A DNA stretch of 64,000 nt from Pseudomonas wadenswilerensis (GTDB taxonomy: Bacteria; Pseudomonadota; Gammaproteobacteria; Pseudomonadales; Pseudomonadaceae), in assembly GCF_900497695.1 (NCBI RefSeq), contig NZ_UIDD01000011.1, positions 62,001 through 126,000 of the forward strand, read 5' to 3'. Shown piece by piece: positions 17,646-26,938 of this stretch. Position numbers and translations under genes: made by a program. How positions within the stretch are numbered: position 1 is the stretch's first letter; every line of letters starts with the position of its first letter. The notes beneath the pieces are model-generated. The model searched no databases. It was given only the letters and a program-made list of their open reading frames with translations, and was not told where the DNA came from.

Positions 17646-17771
17646 AGCGAGGGCCTCAATAAATGGCGAATGCTCAGGCGCCCTAAGCTACCAGTCCATC
17701 CGCGCGGGCACCCGAGAAAATTGGCTATGACGCGGATAGACGGGCGCGACAGCGAAGGTCGCGCGCAGAAG

Positions 17772-18407
17772 TCAGCCGCGGTGTCGCGATTCGACAGCCT
17801 GGCGCAGGGTGTCGATCAGGCTCTGGATGCGGGCGTGCTGCATCTTCATCGAAGCCTTGTTGACCACCAGCCGGGAGCTGATGGTGGCAATCAGTTCCTG
17901 GGGTTCCAGGCCGTTGGCACGCAGGGTGTTACCGGTATCGACGACGTCGATGATCTTGTCGGCCAGGCCGATCAGCGGCGCCAGCTCCATCGAGCCATAC
18001 AGCTTGATGATATCGACCTGACGGCCTTGTTCGGCGTAGTAACGCTTGGCGACGTTGACGAACTTGGTGGCGATGCGCAGACGGCCTTTAGGCTCGGCAG
18101 CGCCGATCTTGCCGGCGGTCATCAGCTTGCACTGGGCAATCTGCAGGTCCAGCGGCTCGTACAGGCCCTGGCCACCGTACTCCATCAGCACGTCCTTGCC
18201 GGCCACGCCCAGATCGGCGGCACCATGCTCGACATAGGTCGGCACGTCGGTGGCGCGCACGATCAGCAGACGTACGTCTTCCTGAGTCGTAGGGATGATC
18301 AGCTTGCGGCTCTTGTCCGGGTTCTCGGTCGGAACGATACCGGCTTCCGCCAGCAGCGGCAGGGTGTCGTCGAGAATCCGACCTTTGGATAGCGCGATGG
18401 TCAACAT
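17772..18407 (-). CDS. hisG: ATP phosphoribosyltransferase, short form
   Basis: Catalyses the first step of histidine synthesis (ATP plus PRPP). At 211 residues it is the short form, which lacks the C-terminal regulatory domain and in pseudomonads works with the HisRS-like HisZ, which is not in this window. Recognisable parts include LTIALSKGRILDDTLPLL at the start and VDIIKLYGSMELAPLIGLAD, with VDTGNTLRANGL near the PRPP loop. It follows murA on the same strand after ~107 nt. Confidence 0.95.
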   Translation of the reverse strand: MLTIALSKGRILDDTLPLLAEAGIVPTENPDKSRKLIIPTTQEDVRLLIVRATDVPTYVEHGAADLGVAGKDVLMEYGGQGLYEPLDLQIAQCKLMTAGKIGAAEPKGRLRIATKFVNVAKRYYAEQGRQVDIIKLYGSMELAPLIGLADKIIDVVDTGNTLRANGLEPQELIATISSRLVVNKASMKMQHARIQSLIDTLRQAVESRHRG

Positions 18408-18514
18408 GGGAAACGTCGGTCCTTATGCGGCTACAGCCGGCCGGGCACTCAACAGGCCCGACCGCATTAATTCGGTGCAGCAATTGGCTGGCGCGTCCCT
18501 GCGCCACTCACAGA

Positions 18515-19780
18515 CTAGCCCGGTACGCGACGGATCTTGGCGCCGAGCATCTGCAGTTTTTCCTCGATGCACTCGTAACCACGGTCGATGTGGTAGATGC
18601 GGTCGATCAGCGTATCGCCTTCGGCAACCAGCGCCGACAGCACCAGGCTGGCCGAAGCCCGCAGGTCGGTGGCCATTACTGGAGCGCCTTTGAGGGTCTT
18701 GGTCCCGGTAACGATGGCAGTGTTGCCTTCGACCTGGATCAGGGCACCCATGCGGTGCATTTCGTAGACGTGCATGAAGCGGTTTTCGAAGATCGTCTCG
18801 ATCACCGCACCAGTGCCTTCGGCAATGGCGTTGAGCGAGATGAACTGCGCCTGCATGTCGGTCGGGAACGCCGGGTACGGAGCGGTGCGCAGGTTGACGG
18901 CTTTCGGCCGCTTGCCGTGCATGTCCAGCTCGATCCAGTCTTCACCGGTGGTGACTTCGGCGCCGGCTTCCTTGAGTTTCTCAAGGACGGCTTCAAGGAT
19001 GGTCGGATCGGTGTCCTTGACCTTGACGCGGCCGCCAGTAACGGCAGCGGCGACCAGGTAGGTACCGGTTTCGATGCGGTCAGGCATGACGCGGTAGGTC
19101 GCCGAACCCAGGCGCTCGACGCCATCGATGGTGATGGTGTCGGTACCGGCGCCCTGGACTTTCGCACCCATGGCGTTGAGGAAGTTGGCAAGGTCGACCA
19201 CTTCCGGCTCGCGCGCGGCGTTTTGCAGCACGCTGCGGCCTTTGGCCAGGGCTGCGGCCATCATGATGTTCTCGGTACCGGTCACACTGACGGTATCGAA
19301 GAAGAAGTGTGCGCCACGCAGGCCGCCTTCAGGGGCCTTGGCCTTGATGTAGCCGCCTTCGACCTCGATCTTCGCGCCCATGGCTTCAAGGCCGCGGATG
19401 TGCAGGTCGACCGGACGCGAACCAATGGCGCAACCGCCAGGCAGGGCCACTTCGGCTTCGCCAAAGCGGGCAACCATCGGGCCCAGTACCAGGATCGAGG
19501 CGCGCATGGTTTTCACCAGCTCGTAAGGCGCGACCAGGGTCTTGATGGTGCGTGGGTCGATTTCGACCGAGAGCTTCTCGTCGATCACCGGCTCAATGCC
19601 CATGCGGCCGAACAGCTCGATCATCGTGGTGATGTCATGCAGGTGCGGCAGGTTGCCAACGGTGACCGGGCCATCGCAGAGCAAGGTGGCCGCCAGAATC
19701 GGCAGGGCAGCGTTCTTTGCCCCGGAAATGCGGATTTCGCCATCGAGGCGAACGCCGCCAGTAATAATCAGTTTGTCCAT
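18515..19780 (-). CDS. murA: UDP-N-acetylglucosamine 1-carboxyvinyltransferase
   Basis: The first committed step of peptidoglycan synthesis and the fosfomycin target. The 421 residues match the family. The nucleophile Cys117 sits in GGCAIGSRPVDLHI, and the N-terminal ISGAKNAALPILAA loop is typical. Because the Cys is present, it should be fosfomycin-sensitive. It sits between ibaG and hisG, an order shared with other pseudomonads. Confidence 0.97.
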   Translation of the reverse strand: MDKLIITGGVRLDGEIRISGAKNAALPILAATLLCDGPVTVGNLPHLHDITTMIELFGRMGIEPVIDEKLSVEIDPRTIKTLVAPYELVKTMRASILVLGPMVARFGEAEVALPGGCAIGSRPVDLHIRGLEAMGAKIEVEGGYIKAKAPEGGLRGAHFFFDTVSVTGTENIMMAAALAKGRSVLQNAAREPEVVDLANFLNAMGAKVQGAGTDTITIDGVERLGSATYRVMPDRIETGTYLVAAAVTGGRVKVKDTDPTILEAVLEKLKEAGAEVTTGEDWIELDMHGKRPKAVNLRTAPYPAFPTDMQAQFISLNAIAEGTGAVIETIFENRFMHVYEMHRMGALIQVEGNTAIVTGTKTLKGAPVMATDLRASASLVLSALVAEGDTLIDRIYHIDRGYECIEEKLQMLGAKIRRVPG

Positions 19781-19803
19781 TAGAGTCTCGCCGCCAAGTT
19801 GGC

Positions 19804-20043
19804 TCAGGTGCGCTCAGCCCAGGCTGCGCTGCTGAAAAATTTCATGGTTACCGCATGGATGCTGCCATCGGTGATCCACGGGTTAAGGTGAGCATAGATC
19901 TGCTGCTGACGCTTGACCGGGCTCAGGGCCGCCAATTCGTCGCTGATCACGTTCAACTGGAAGTTGCAGCCTTCGCCTTCAACTTCGACCCGGGTTCCCG
20001 GCAACTTTTCTTCAAGGAAGTTCTTAACTTCTACGGCCTGCAT
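19804..20043 (-). CDS. ibaG: BolA-family protein IbaG
   Basis: A 79-residue BolA/IbaG-type protein. ATG at 20043 gives MQAVEVKNFLEEKLPGTRV, with the conserved LSPVKRQQQIYAHLNPWI segment and the GSIHAVTMKFF end. Such proteins act with monothiol glutaredoxins in iron-sulfur handling. In the mla-murA cluster IbaG is linked to envelope/acid stress. The longer upstream frame (to 20358) overlaps mlaB antiphase and is discarded. Confidence 0.92.
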   Translation of the reverse strand: MQAVEVKNFLEEKLPGTRVEVEGEGCNFQLNVISDELAALSPVKRQQQIYAHLNPWITDGSIHAVTMKFFSSAAWAERT

Positions 20044-20158
20044 GCTCAACCTCAATCGGCGCCCTTTGCGCGCGGGTCGGCCATCATACAAAAAAGCCCC
20101 TCGCCTGCGAACCCCGTAATCGGAGACTCTGACAGAGGGGCCAGTCGCTGGCTGGCGG

Positions 20159-20464
20159 TCATTGACCGGCCAGCACCTCGTCGAGGTCATAAACCTCGGC
20201 GATTTCACGCATGTCCTGGGGCATCGTGCGAACTTCGACGGCCTTGCCGGCCGCCTTGCCATCGCGCATGAAGGCCAGCAGCAGGGACAGACCGACGCTG
20301 CTGGATTTCTCCACTTTCGAGCAATCCAGCACCAGGCCCGGGGCCTTGCACGCCGCAATCAAGGCCTTGCCTTCCTTGCGCAAGGCCGGCCCGCTGCGAT
20401 AGTCGAGCACCCCGGCCAGGCTCAATATACCTGGCTCGCTCATGGTCACGGCGCTGTCGGTCAT
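20159..20464 (-). CDS. mlaB: MlaB, STAS-domain subunit of the Mla lipid transporter
   Basis: A 101-residue STAS protein of the cytoplasmic side of MlaFEDB. The LVLDCSKVEKSSSVGLSLLLAFM stretch carries the conserved Ser/Thr helix found in STAS domains. It overlaps the mlaC stop by 4 nt (ATGA arrangement). MlaB supports assembly and activity of the MlaF ATPase. Confidence 0.93.
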   Translation of the reverse strand: MTDSAVTMSEPGILSLAGVLDYRSGPALRKEGKALIAACKAPGLVLDCSKVEKSSSVGLSLLLAFMRDGKAAGKAVEVRTMPQDMREIAEVYDLDEVLAGQ

Positions 20465-21111
20465 TGCGCTTGCTTCTCAGCCGCTTGTTCGGTGGTTTCC
20501 TTGGCCTTGGCCACTTCACCGGCCCACCCGTCGATGGTCTTGTCCAGGTCGTTGCCGTTGCGCTGCATGGCATCGGCGAACTGGTCACGGAACAGCTTGC
20601 CGATGTTGATACCGTTGACGATAACGTTGCGCACCTTCCACTCGCCATTGAGCTTGGTCAGGGTGTACTGCACCGGGTACACGGCACCGTTGTTGCCCTT
20701 GACGCTCATGTCGACGCTGGCACGCTCGTCACCATCTTTCTTCTCGCTGCCGACGGTGATGCCCTGGTTGTTGTACTCGAGCAGGGCATTGCCATAGAAC
20801 TGCATCAGGCTGCGCTTGAAGTTCTCCTGAAAGCGCTGCATCTGCTCAGGGGTGGCCTTGCGCGAATACTTGACGGTCATGATGCTTTTCGAGATGCCAT
20901 CGGCATCGACAACCGGGCCCAGGTTGGCGTTGAGCGCATCGTAGAACGCGCTCGGGTTGGCCTTGTACTGCTCTTTGTTGGCCTTGAGGTCAGACAGCAA
21001 CTGGGTGGTGGTCTTCTCGATCACTTCTTTGGGTGACTGAGCAGCCGCACCGGCCATCAATGGCAGCGCTGCCAGCAACACCAGCAAGCCGCGTCGCAGG
21101 ATAGAAATCAT
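20461..21111 (-). CDS. mlaC: MlaC, periplasmic phospholipid-binding protein
   Basis: A 216-residue protein with a signal peptide (MISILRRGLLVLLAALPLMAG, cleavage after about AGA-AA near residue 24). The Tol-Tol/MlaC domain includes YSRKATPEQMQRFQENFKRSL. It shuttles phospholipid between the outer-membrane MlaA complex and inner-membrane MlaFEDB. It starts 9 nt after mlaD. Confidence 0.95.
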   Translation of the reverse strand: MISILRRGLLVLLAALPLMAGAAAQSPKEVIEKTTTQLLSDLKANKEQYKANPSAFYDALNANLGPVVDADGISKSIMTVKYSRKATPEQMQRFQENFKRSLMQFYGNALLEYNNQGITVGSEKKDGDERASVDMSVKGNNGAVYPVQYTLTKLNGEWKVRNVIVNGINIGKLFRDQFADAMQRNGNDLDKTIDGWAGEVAKAKETTEQAAEKQAQ

Positions 21112-21120
21112 GGAAACTCC

Positions 21121-21588
21121 TTATTTAGCTTCTTTGCCAACGGTATTGAGCAGGAACTTGCCAATCAGATCTTCCAGTACCAGCGCCGACTGGGTGTCAT
21201 GAATGGTTGCACCATCCTTGAGCACCGCATCTTCTCCGCCCACGCTGATACCGATGTATTTCTCGCCGAGCAGCCCGGCGGTGAGGATGGATGCAGTGGA
21301 ATCGACAGGCAGGTTATCTACCCGTTTTTCCAGCTGCAGCGTCACTCGACCGGTAAAGGTGTCACGATCCAGATCGATGGCAGTGACCTTGCCGATGGTC
21401 ACACCGGCCATGGTCACTTTAGCTCTGACAGTCAAACCGGCGATATTGTCGAAATTGGCATAAAGTTTATACGTGTCGCTGCTCGGGCTCGCCGACAGGC
21501 CGCTGACGCGCAGGGCCAGCAGGATCAGCGCCAGGATCCCGGCCAGAAGAAACAGGCCGACACCGATTTCCAGGGTGCGGTTTTGCAT
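21121..21588 (-). CDS. mlaD: MlaD, membrane-anchored MCE-domain protein
   Basis: 155 residues: one N-terminal transmembrane helix (LEIGVGLFLLAGILALILLAL), then a single MCE domain (YKLYANFDNIAGLTVRAKV and the LLGEKYIGISVGG block). It forms the hexameric ring that binds lipid on MlaFEDB. The start overlaps the mlaE stop by 1 nt. Confidence 0.95.
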   Translation of the reverse strand: MQNRTLEIGVGLFLLAGILALILLALRVSGLSASPSSDTYKLYANFDNIAGLTVRAKVTMAGVTIGKVTAIDLDRDTFTGRVTLQLEKRVDNLPVDSTASILTAGLLGEKYIGISVGGEDAVLKDGATIHDTQSALVLEDLIGKFLLNTVGKEAK

Positions 21589-22385
21589 CAGAAATCTCCA
21601 AACATCAAGGCGGTCAGAATAAAGTCCAGACCCAGGACTGCCAATGAGGCATAGACCACGGTCTTGGTGGTGGCACGACTGATCCCTTCTGAGGTGGGCT
21701 CGCAGTCATAACCCTGGAATACGGCGATCCAGGTCACGACGAAGGCAAAAACCAGGCTTTTGATCACCCCGTTGAGCACATCATCGGTAAAGGAAACACT
21801 GTTCTGCATGTTGGCCCAGAACGAGCCTTCGTAGACGCCCAGCCAGTCCACCGCGACCCACGAACCACCCCAGATGCCGACCACGCTGAAGATCAGCGCC
21901 AGCAACGGCAGGGAGATGAAACCGGCCCACAGCCGCGGAGCGACAATGTACTTGAGCGGGTCGACACCGATCATTTCCAGGCTGGACAGCTGCTCGGTGG
22001 ATTTCATGTTGCCGATCTCGGCGGTCAGCGCCGAACCGGCGCGGCCAGCGAACAGCAGCGCGGTAACCACCGGCCCCAGCTCACGCAGCAAGGTCAGGGC
22101 GACCATCTGCCCCACCGCCTGCTCGGAACCGTACTTGGTGAGGATGCTGAACCCCTGCAGGGCCAGCACCATGCCGATGAACACGCCGGAAACGACGATG
22201 ATCGCCAGCGACAGCACGCCCACCGAGTAAAGCTGCCGGACCAGTAGCTGGAAGCCGCCGCCGGTGCCACTGCGCCCTACCAGCGAATGCAGCAGGAACA
22301 GAAAGGAACGGCCGAGCACGGCCAGTACGTCGATGGCCGAGCGGCCAAAGCGACGAATACGTTCGAGCATGGATTTTCTGCGCAT
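21588..22385 (-). CDS. mlaE: MlaE, permease of the Mla lipid ABC transporter
   Basis: A 265-residue MlaE/YrbE permease with several membrane helices. The conserved GPVVTALLFAGRAGSALTAE loop and MKSTEQLSSLEMIGVDP block are clear. ATG at 22385 (MRRKSMLERI) was chosen over an upstream in-frame TTG; it overlaps the mlaF stop by one base (TGATG). Confidence 0.95.
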   Translation of the reverse strand: MRRKSMLERIRRFGRSAIDVLAVLGRSFLFLLHSLVGRSGTGGGFQLLVRQLYSVGVLSLAIIVVSGVFIGMVLALQGFSILTKYGSEQAVGQMVALTLLRELGPVVTALLFAGRAGSALTAEIGNMKSTEQLSSLEMIGVDPLKYIVAPRLWAGFISLPLLALIFSVVGIWGGSWVAVDWLGVYEGSFWANMQNSVSFTDDVLNGVIKSLVFAFVVTWIAVFQGYDCEPTSEGISRATTKTVVYASLAVLGLDFILTALMFGDF

Positions 22386-23194
22386 CAACGCTTCCCCAGA
22401 AGATCGGCGCGGTAATCCGGCGCAGGAAAGTGAAAGGGTACCGGGCCATCCGGGTCGCCTTTCATGAATTGACGAATGCGCGGGTTGTCGGAGCCCATCA
22501 GTTCTTCTGGCGTACCCTGCCCCAGCACCTGGCCATCACCGACCACATAGATATAGTCGGCAATACTGGCGGTTTCGGCCAGGTCATGGGAAACGACGAT
22601 GCTGGTGATGCCCAGGGCATCGTTGAGCAGGCGAATCAGCCGCACCAGTACACCCATGGCAATCGGGTCCTGGCCGACGAACGGTTCGTCGTACATGAGG
22701 ATCTGCGGGTCAAGGGCAATCGCCCGGGCCAGGGCGACGCGGCGCTTCATGCCACCGGACAGCTCGTCGGGCATCAGTTCGATGGCGCCGCGCAAGCCAA
22801 CGGCCTGGAGCTTCATCAGGACGATGTCGCGAATCATCTCGTCAGACAGCTGAGTATGCACCCGCAACGGGAACGCCACGTTCTCGAACACATCGAGATC
22901 GGTGAACAGCGCACCACTCTGGAACAGCACGCCCATCTGCTTGCGGGCATCGAACAGGTCGCTGCGCGACAGGGTCGGCAGGTTCTGCCCGGCCACCCAG
23001 ACCTCGCCACTGGCCGGACGCAACTGTGCGCCCATCAGCCGCAGCAGCGTGGTCTTGCCGCACCCGGAAGGCCCCATGATGCCGGTAACCTTGCCGCGGG
23101 GAATGCGTATATCGACATTATTGAAGATGCTGCGCGAACCGCGCTTGAAGGTCACACCCTTCAATTCGACCGCGTAGGCGTTATCAACGCTCAT
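22385..23194 (-). CDS. mlaF: MlaF, ATPase of the Mla lipid transporter
   Basis: A 269-residue ABC ATPase. Walker A is GPSGCGKTT near residue 41, the ABC signature is LSGGMKRRVALARA, Walker B is ILMYDEPFVGQD, and the switch histidine is in VVSHD. It powers retrograde movement of mislocalised phospholipid from the outer membrane. It is the first gene of the mlaFEDCB operon and diverges from kdsD. Confidence 0.96.
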   Translation of the reverse strand: MSVDNAYAVELKGVTFKRGSRSIFNNVDIRIPRGKVTGIMGPSGCGKTTLLRLMGAQLRPASGEVWVAGQNLPTLSRSDLFDARKQMGVLFQSGALFTDLDVFENVAFPLRVHTQLSDEMIRDIVLMKLQAVGLRGAIELMPDELSGGMKRRVALARAIALDPQILMYDEPFVGQDPIAMGVLVRLIRLLNDALGITSIVVSHDLAETASIADYIYVVGDGQVLGQGTPEELMGSDNPRIRQFMKGDPDGPVPFHFPAPDYRADLLGKR

Positions 23195-23398
23195 CTAGAC
23201 TCCTTGCGATGCAGCCTTCTCACTCAGACGCGCGCCCCCTTCGTGGAGGCACGCACGCGCCGAGCGGGCCGAACAGCGGCGAACTATAGCACCGCTGATA
23301 GGGCCGCCCCAAGGCCGCCACGGTGCTTGTTCAGGTATGGTTAAGCTAAGTGGACGACTGTATGACAATCACAAGGTGAGGCTTTTGCCCTTTACCGC

Positions 23399-23404
23399 TA
23401 TAAT
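23399..23404 (+). promoter_or_regulatory. Probable -10 element before kdsD
   Basis: A perfect TATAAT lies 35 nt before the kdsD start. A good -35 is not visible at the usual distance. It is the only strong -10 candidate in this divergent gap. Confidence 0.4.
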
Positions 23405-23438
23405 CGCCGCCTTTTCATCAGGCAATCCGATTTTCGAC

Positions 23439-24413
23439 ATGAGCCAATCCAGCGACCTGATCCAATCCGCGCAGCGCACCATCCGTTTCGAACTCGAGGC
23501 GGTTGAGGGCCTGCTGGCCCACATCGACGCCGATTTCGTCAAGGCATGCGAGCTGATCCTGGCCAGCAAAGGCCGGGTAGTGGTGGTCGGCATGGGCAAG
23601 TCGGGGCACATCGGCAACAAAATTGCCGCCACCCTGGCCAGCACCGGTACGCCGGCGTTTTTCGTCCACCCGGCCGAAGCCAGCCATGGCGACATGGGCA
23701 TGATCACCCGTGATGACGTGATCCTGGCCCTGTCCAACTCGGGCTCGACCGCCGAGATCGTTACCCTGCTGCCGCTGATCAAGCGCCTGGGCATCCAGCT
23801 GATCAGCCTCACCGGCAACCCCGACTCGCCGCTGGCCAAGGCCGCCGAAGTCAACCTCGATGCCCGCGTTGCCCAGGAGGCCTGCCCGCTGAACCTGGCA
23901 CCGACGTCTTCGACCACCGCGGCCCTGGTCCTGGGCGACGCCCTGGCCATCGCCTTGCTCGAAGCCCGTGGTTTCACCGCTGAAGACTTCGCGTTCTCGC
24001 ACCCAGGCGGCGCCCTGGGCCGACGACTGCTGCTGAAAGTCGAGAACGTCATGCACGCGGGTGAAGAGCTGCCCCAAGTACAACGCGGCACCCTGCTCAA
24101 GGACGCACTCCTTGAAATGTCTCGCAAAGGTTTGGGTATGACCGTGGTGCTTGAAGCCGACGGACGGCTGGCCGGGATCTTCACCGACGGCGACCTGCGC
24201 CGCAGCCTCGATCGCAACATCGACGTACACAAGACCCTCATCGAAGACGTCATGACCGCCCACGGCAAGACCGCACGCGCCGAAATGCTCGCCGCCGAAG
24301 CCCTGAAGATCATGGAAGACCACAAGATCAGCGCCCTGGTGGTGATCGACAAGGACGAGCGCCCGGTCGGCGCCCTGAACATGCACGACCTGTTGCGTGC
24401 GGGAGTGATGTAA
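23439..24413 (+). CDS. kdsD: D-arabinose 5-phosphate isomerase
   Basis: Makes arabinose 5-phosphate, the first precursor of Kdo for LPS. The 324-residue protein has an N-terminal SIS domain (VVVVGMGKSGHIGNKIAAT, SNSGSTAE) and two C-terminal CBS domains (VMHAGEELPQ and VMTAHGKTA regions). ATG at 23439 (MSQSSDLIQ) matches homologues; the 34 extra upstream codons include the promoter. It is coupled to kdsC by a zero-gap junction. Confidence 0.95.
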   Translation: MSQSSDLIQSAQRTIRFELEAVEGLLAHIDADFVKACELILASKGRVVVVGMGKSGHIGNKIAATLASTGTPAFFVHPAEASHGDMGMITRDDVILALSNSGSTAEIVTLLPLIKRLGIQLISLTGNPDSPLAKAAEVNLDARVAQEACPLNLAPTSSTTAALVLGDALAIALLEARGFTAEDFAFSHPGGALGRRLLLKVENVMHAGEELPQVQRGTLLKDALLEMSRKGLGMTVVLEADGRLAGIFTDGDLRRSLDRNIDVHKTLIEDVMTAHGKTARAEMLAAEALKIMEDHKISALVVIDKDERPVGALNMHDLLRAGVM

Positions 24414-24938
24414 ATGACCCAGGACCTGCTCCAGCGCGGCAAGGCCATCAAACTGGCGGTTTTCGACGTAGACGGCGTACTCACCGACGGACGCCTGTAC
24501 TTTCTCGAAGATGGCAGCGAATTCAAGACCTTCAACACCCTCGACGGTCAGGGCATCAAGATGCTCATGAACTCGGGCGTGACCACCGCCATCATCAGCG
24601 GGCGCAAGACCCCGGTGGTCGAGCGCCGGGCAAAGAACCTCGGCATCCCCCACCTGTATCAGGGGCGCGAAGATAAATTGGTGGTTCTGGACGAGCTTCT
24701 TGGCCAGCTCAACCTAAGCTATGAACAGGTCGCCTATCTGGGCGACGACCTGCCCGACCTGCCGGTGATCCGCCGGGTGGGCCTGGGCATGGCAGTGGCC
24801 AATGCCGCTACCTTCGTCCGCGAGCACGCCCATGGCGTAACCCGCGCGCGCGGTGGCGAAGGCGCAGCCCGCGAGTTCTGCGAACTGATCCTGCAAGCCC
24901 AGGGCAACCTGGACGCGGCCAATGCCCACTACCTGTAG
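24414..24938 (+). CDS. kdsC: 3-deoxy-D-manno-octulosonate 8-phosphate phosphatase
   Basis: A 174-residue HAD-family phosphatase that releases Kdo. The catalytic FDVDGVLTDG motif lies near residue 20, and the later GDDLPDLPVI motif carries the metal-binding aspartates. It starts right after the kdsD stop. Confidence 0.96.
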   Translation: MTQDLLQRGKAIKLAVFDVDGVLTDGRLYFLEDGSEFKTFNTLDGQGIKMLMNSGVTTAIISGRKTPVVERRAKNLGIPHLYQGREDKLVVLDELLGQLNLSYEQVAYLGDDLPDLPVIRRVGLGMAVANAATFVREHAHGVTRARGGEGAAREFCELILQAQGNLDAANAHYL

Positions 24939-24946
24939 AGCGACAC

Positions 24947-25522
24947 ATGTTCAGTAAGAAAATCCGTAACATTGCGCTGTTCAGTGTGCTTGCCGCCTTG
25001 CTGGTGGCGGTTGGCTACTGGAACATCAGCCCCGAGAGCTTTCTCGACAACAAGCCGGTAGCCGCGCCCGACCAGAGCGCCATCGACTACTACGCGATCA
25101 ATGCCCATAGCGTGCAGTTCCTGCCCGACGGCAAGATGCAGTACGAGATGACCGCCGACAAGGTCGAACACCTCAAGGTCAGCGAAGTCACCCTGCTGAC
25201 CACGCCTGACCTGCAGATGTACCGCGGCACCACCTACCCGTGGCACGTGCAGAGCGAGCGCGGCGAGGTCAACCCCGATGGCAGCGAAGTCGAATTGATC
25301 GATTCGGTACGGGTTGCCCGCACCGATGAAAAAAACCGCACCATGATCATTACCACCAGCCGCATGACGGTATTCCCGCAGAAGCAATATGCGCAAACCG
25401 AGCAAGCCGTTAGAATCGACGGCGCCGGTGGCGTAACTACGGGCAATGGAATGAAAGCGTATTTGAAAGACGGCAGGATGGACCTGCTGTCCAACGTAAG
25501 AGGACAGTATGAGGCTCGTTAA
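24947..25522 (+). CDS. lptC: LptC, inner-membrane LPS transport protein
   Basis: A 191-residue bitopic protein. One membrane helix (IALFSVLAALLVAVGYWN) is followed by a periplasmic beta-jellyroll. It passes LPS from LptBFG to LptA. It ends 14 nt inside lptA. Confidence 0.93.
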   Translation: MFSKKIRNIALFSVLAALLVAVGYWNISPESFLDNKPVAAPDQSAIDYYAINAHSVQFLPDGKMQYEMTADKVEHLKVSEVTLLTTPDLQMYRGTTYPWHVQSERGEVNPDGSEVELIDSVRVARTDEKNRTMIITTSRMTVFPQKQYAQTEQAVRIDGAGGVTTGNGMKAYLKDGRMDLLSNVRGQYEAR

Positions 25523-26033
25523 AACCCTCCCCTTTTTGCTCAGCCTGAGCGCAGCACTGGGAAGCGCGAGCGCCTGGGCCCTGCCGACCGACCGTGACCA
25601 GCCGATCCGTATCCAGGCTGACCATGCTCAACTGGATGACAAACAAGGCGTCGCCACCTACACCGGTGACGTGATCATCACCCAGGGTTCGATGATGATC
25701 AAAGGCAACACCGTGACCATCACCCGCACTGCCGGTGGCGACATCGACGTGGTGACCTCGGTGGGCAACCTGGCCTACTTCGAACAGCAGCAGAGCGCGG
25801 CCAAGCCAGACAAGATGCAAGGCTATGGCAAGACCATCCAGTACAATGCGCCGCAAAACCGCATCGTCCTGATCGACCGCGCCAAAGTGATCAACGAAGG
25901 CAACACCACCGAAGGCGAGAAGATCGTCTACGACACGGTGAAACAGATCGCTACCGCCGGTCGCGGTGGCAAAGTCACCGAGTCGCGTCCGCGCATCGAC
26001 ATGGTGATCCAGCCGAAGAAGAAGGCCGAGTAA
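25509..26033 (+). CDS. lptA: LptA, periplasmic LPS bridge protein
   Basis: 174 residues with a signal peptide (LPFLLSLSAALGSASAWA, about 25 residues) and the OstA-like core beginning IRIQADHAQLDDKQGVATYTG. LptA oligomers bridge the inner-membrane LptC and the outer-membrane LptD. It overlaps lptC and abuts lptB. Confidence 0.95.
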   Translation: MRLVKTLPFLLSLSAALGSASAWALPTDRDQPIRIQADHAQLDDKQGVATYTGDVIITQGSMMIKGNTVTITRTAGGDIDVVTSVGNLAYFEQQQSAAKPDKMQGYGKTIQYNAPQNRIVLIDRAKVINEGNTTEGEKIVYDTVKQIATAGRGGKVTESRPRIDMVIQPKKKAE

Positions 26034-26759
<726 letters not shown>

Positions 26760-26854
26760 GCTCAAGGTGTAAGGCGCTGCCAGAGCGCTCTCGATCAAGC
26801 CAGTTCATGGCTTAATTGTTACGGCGCTCTAGGCAAACGCTGCAATTTCAGGCA

Positions 26855-26860
26855 TATAAT
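26855..26860 (+). promoter_or_regulatory. Probable -10 element before rpoN
   Basis: A TATAAT hexamer sits ~79 nt before rpoN in the 179-nt gap after lptB, but no strong -35 is visible at the usual distance. Inverted repeats (AAGCCA/TGGCTT near 26798-26814) lie just upstream and could form an lptB-end hairpin. Confidence 0.45.
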
Positions 26861-26938
26861 TTGCTTAAAGTTGGCGCTTCGGTGCCCTTGTAGTGGATGG
26901 CGCATGTGCGCCGGCAAATAAGGTGTTAAGCCCCTGCC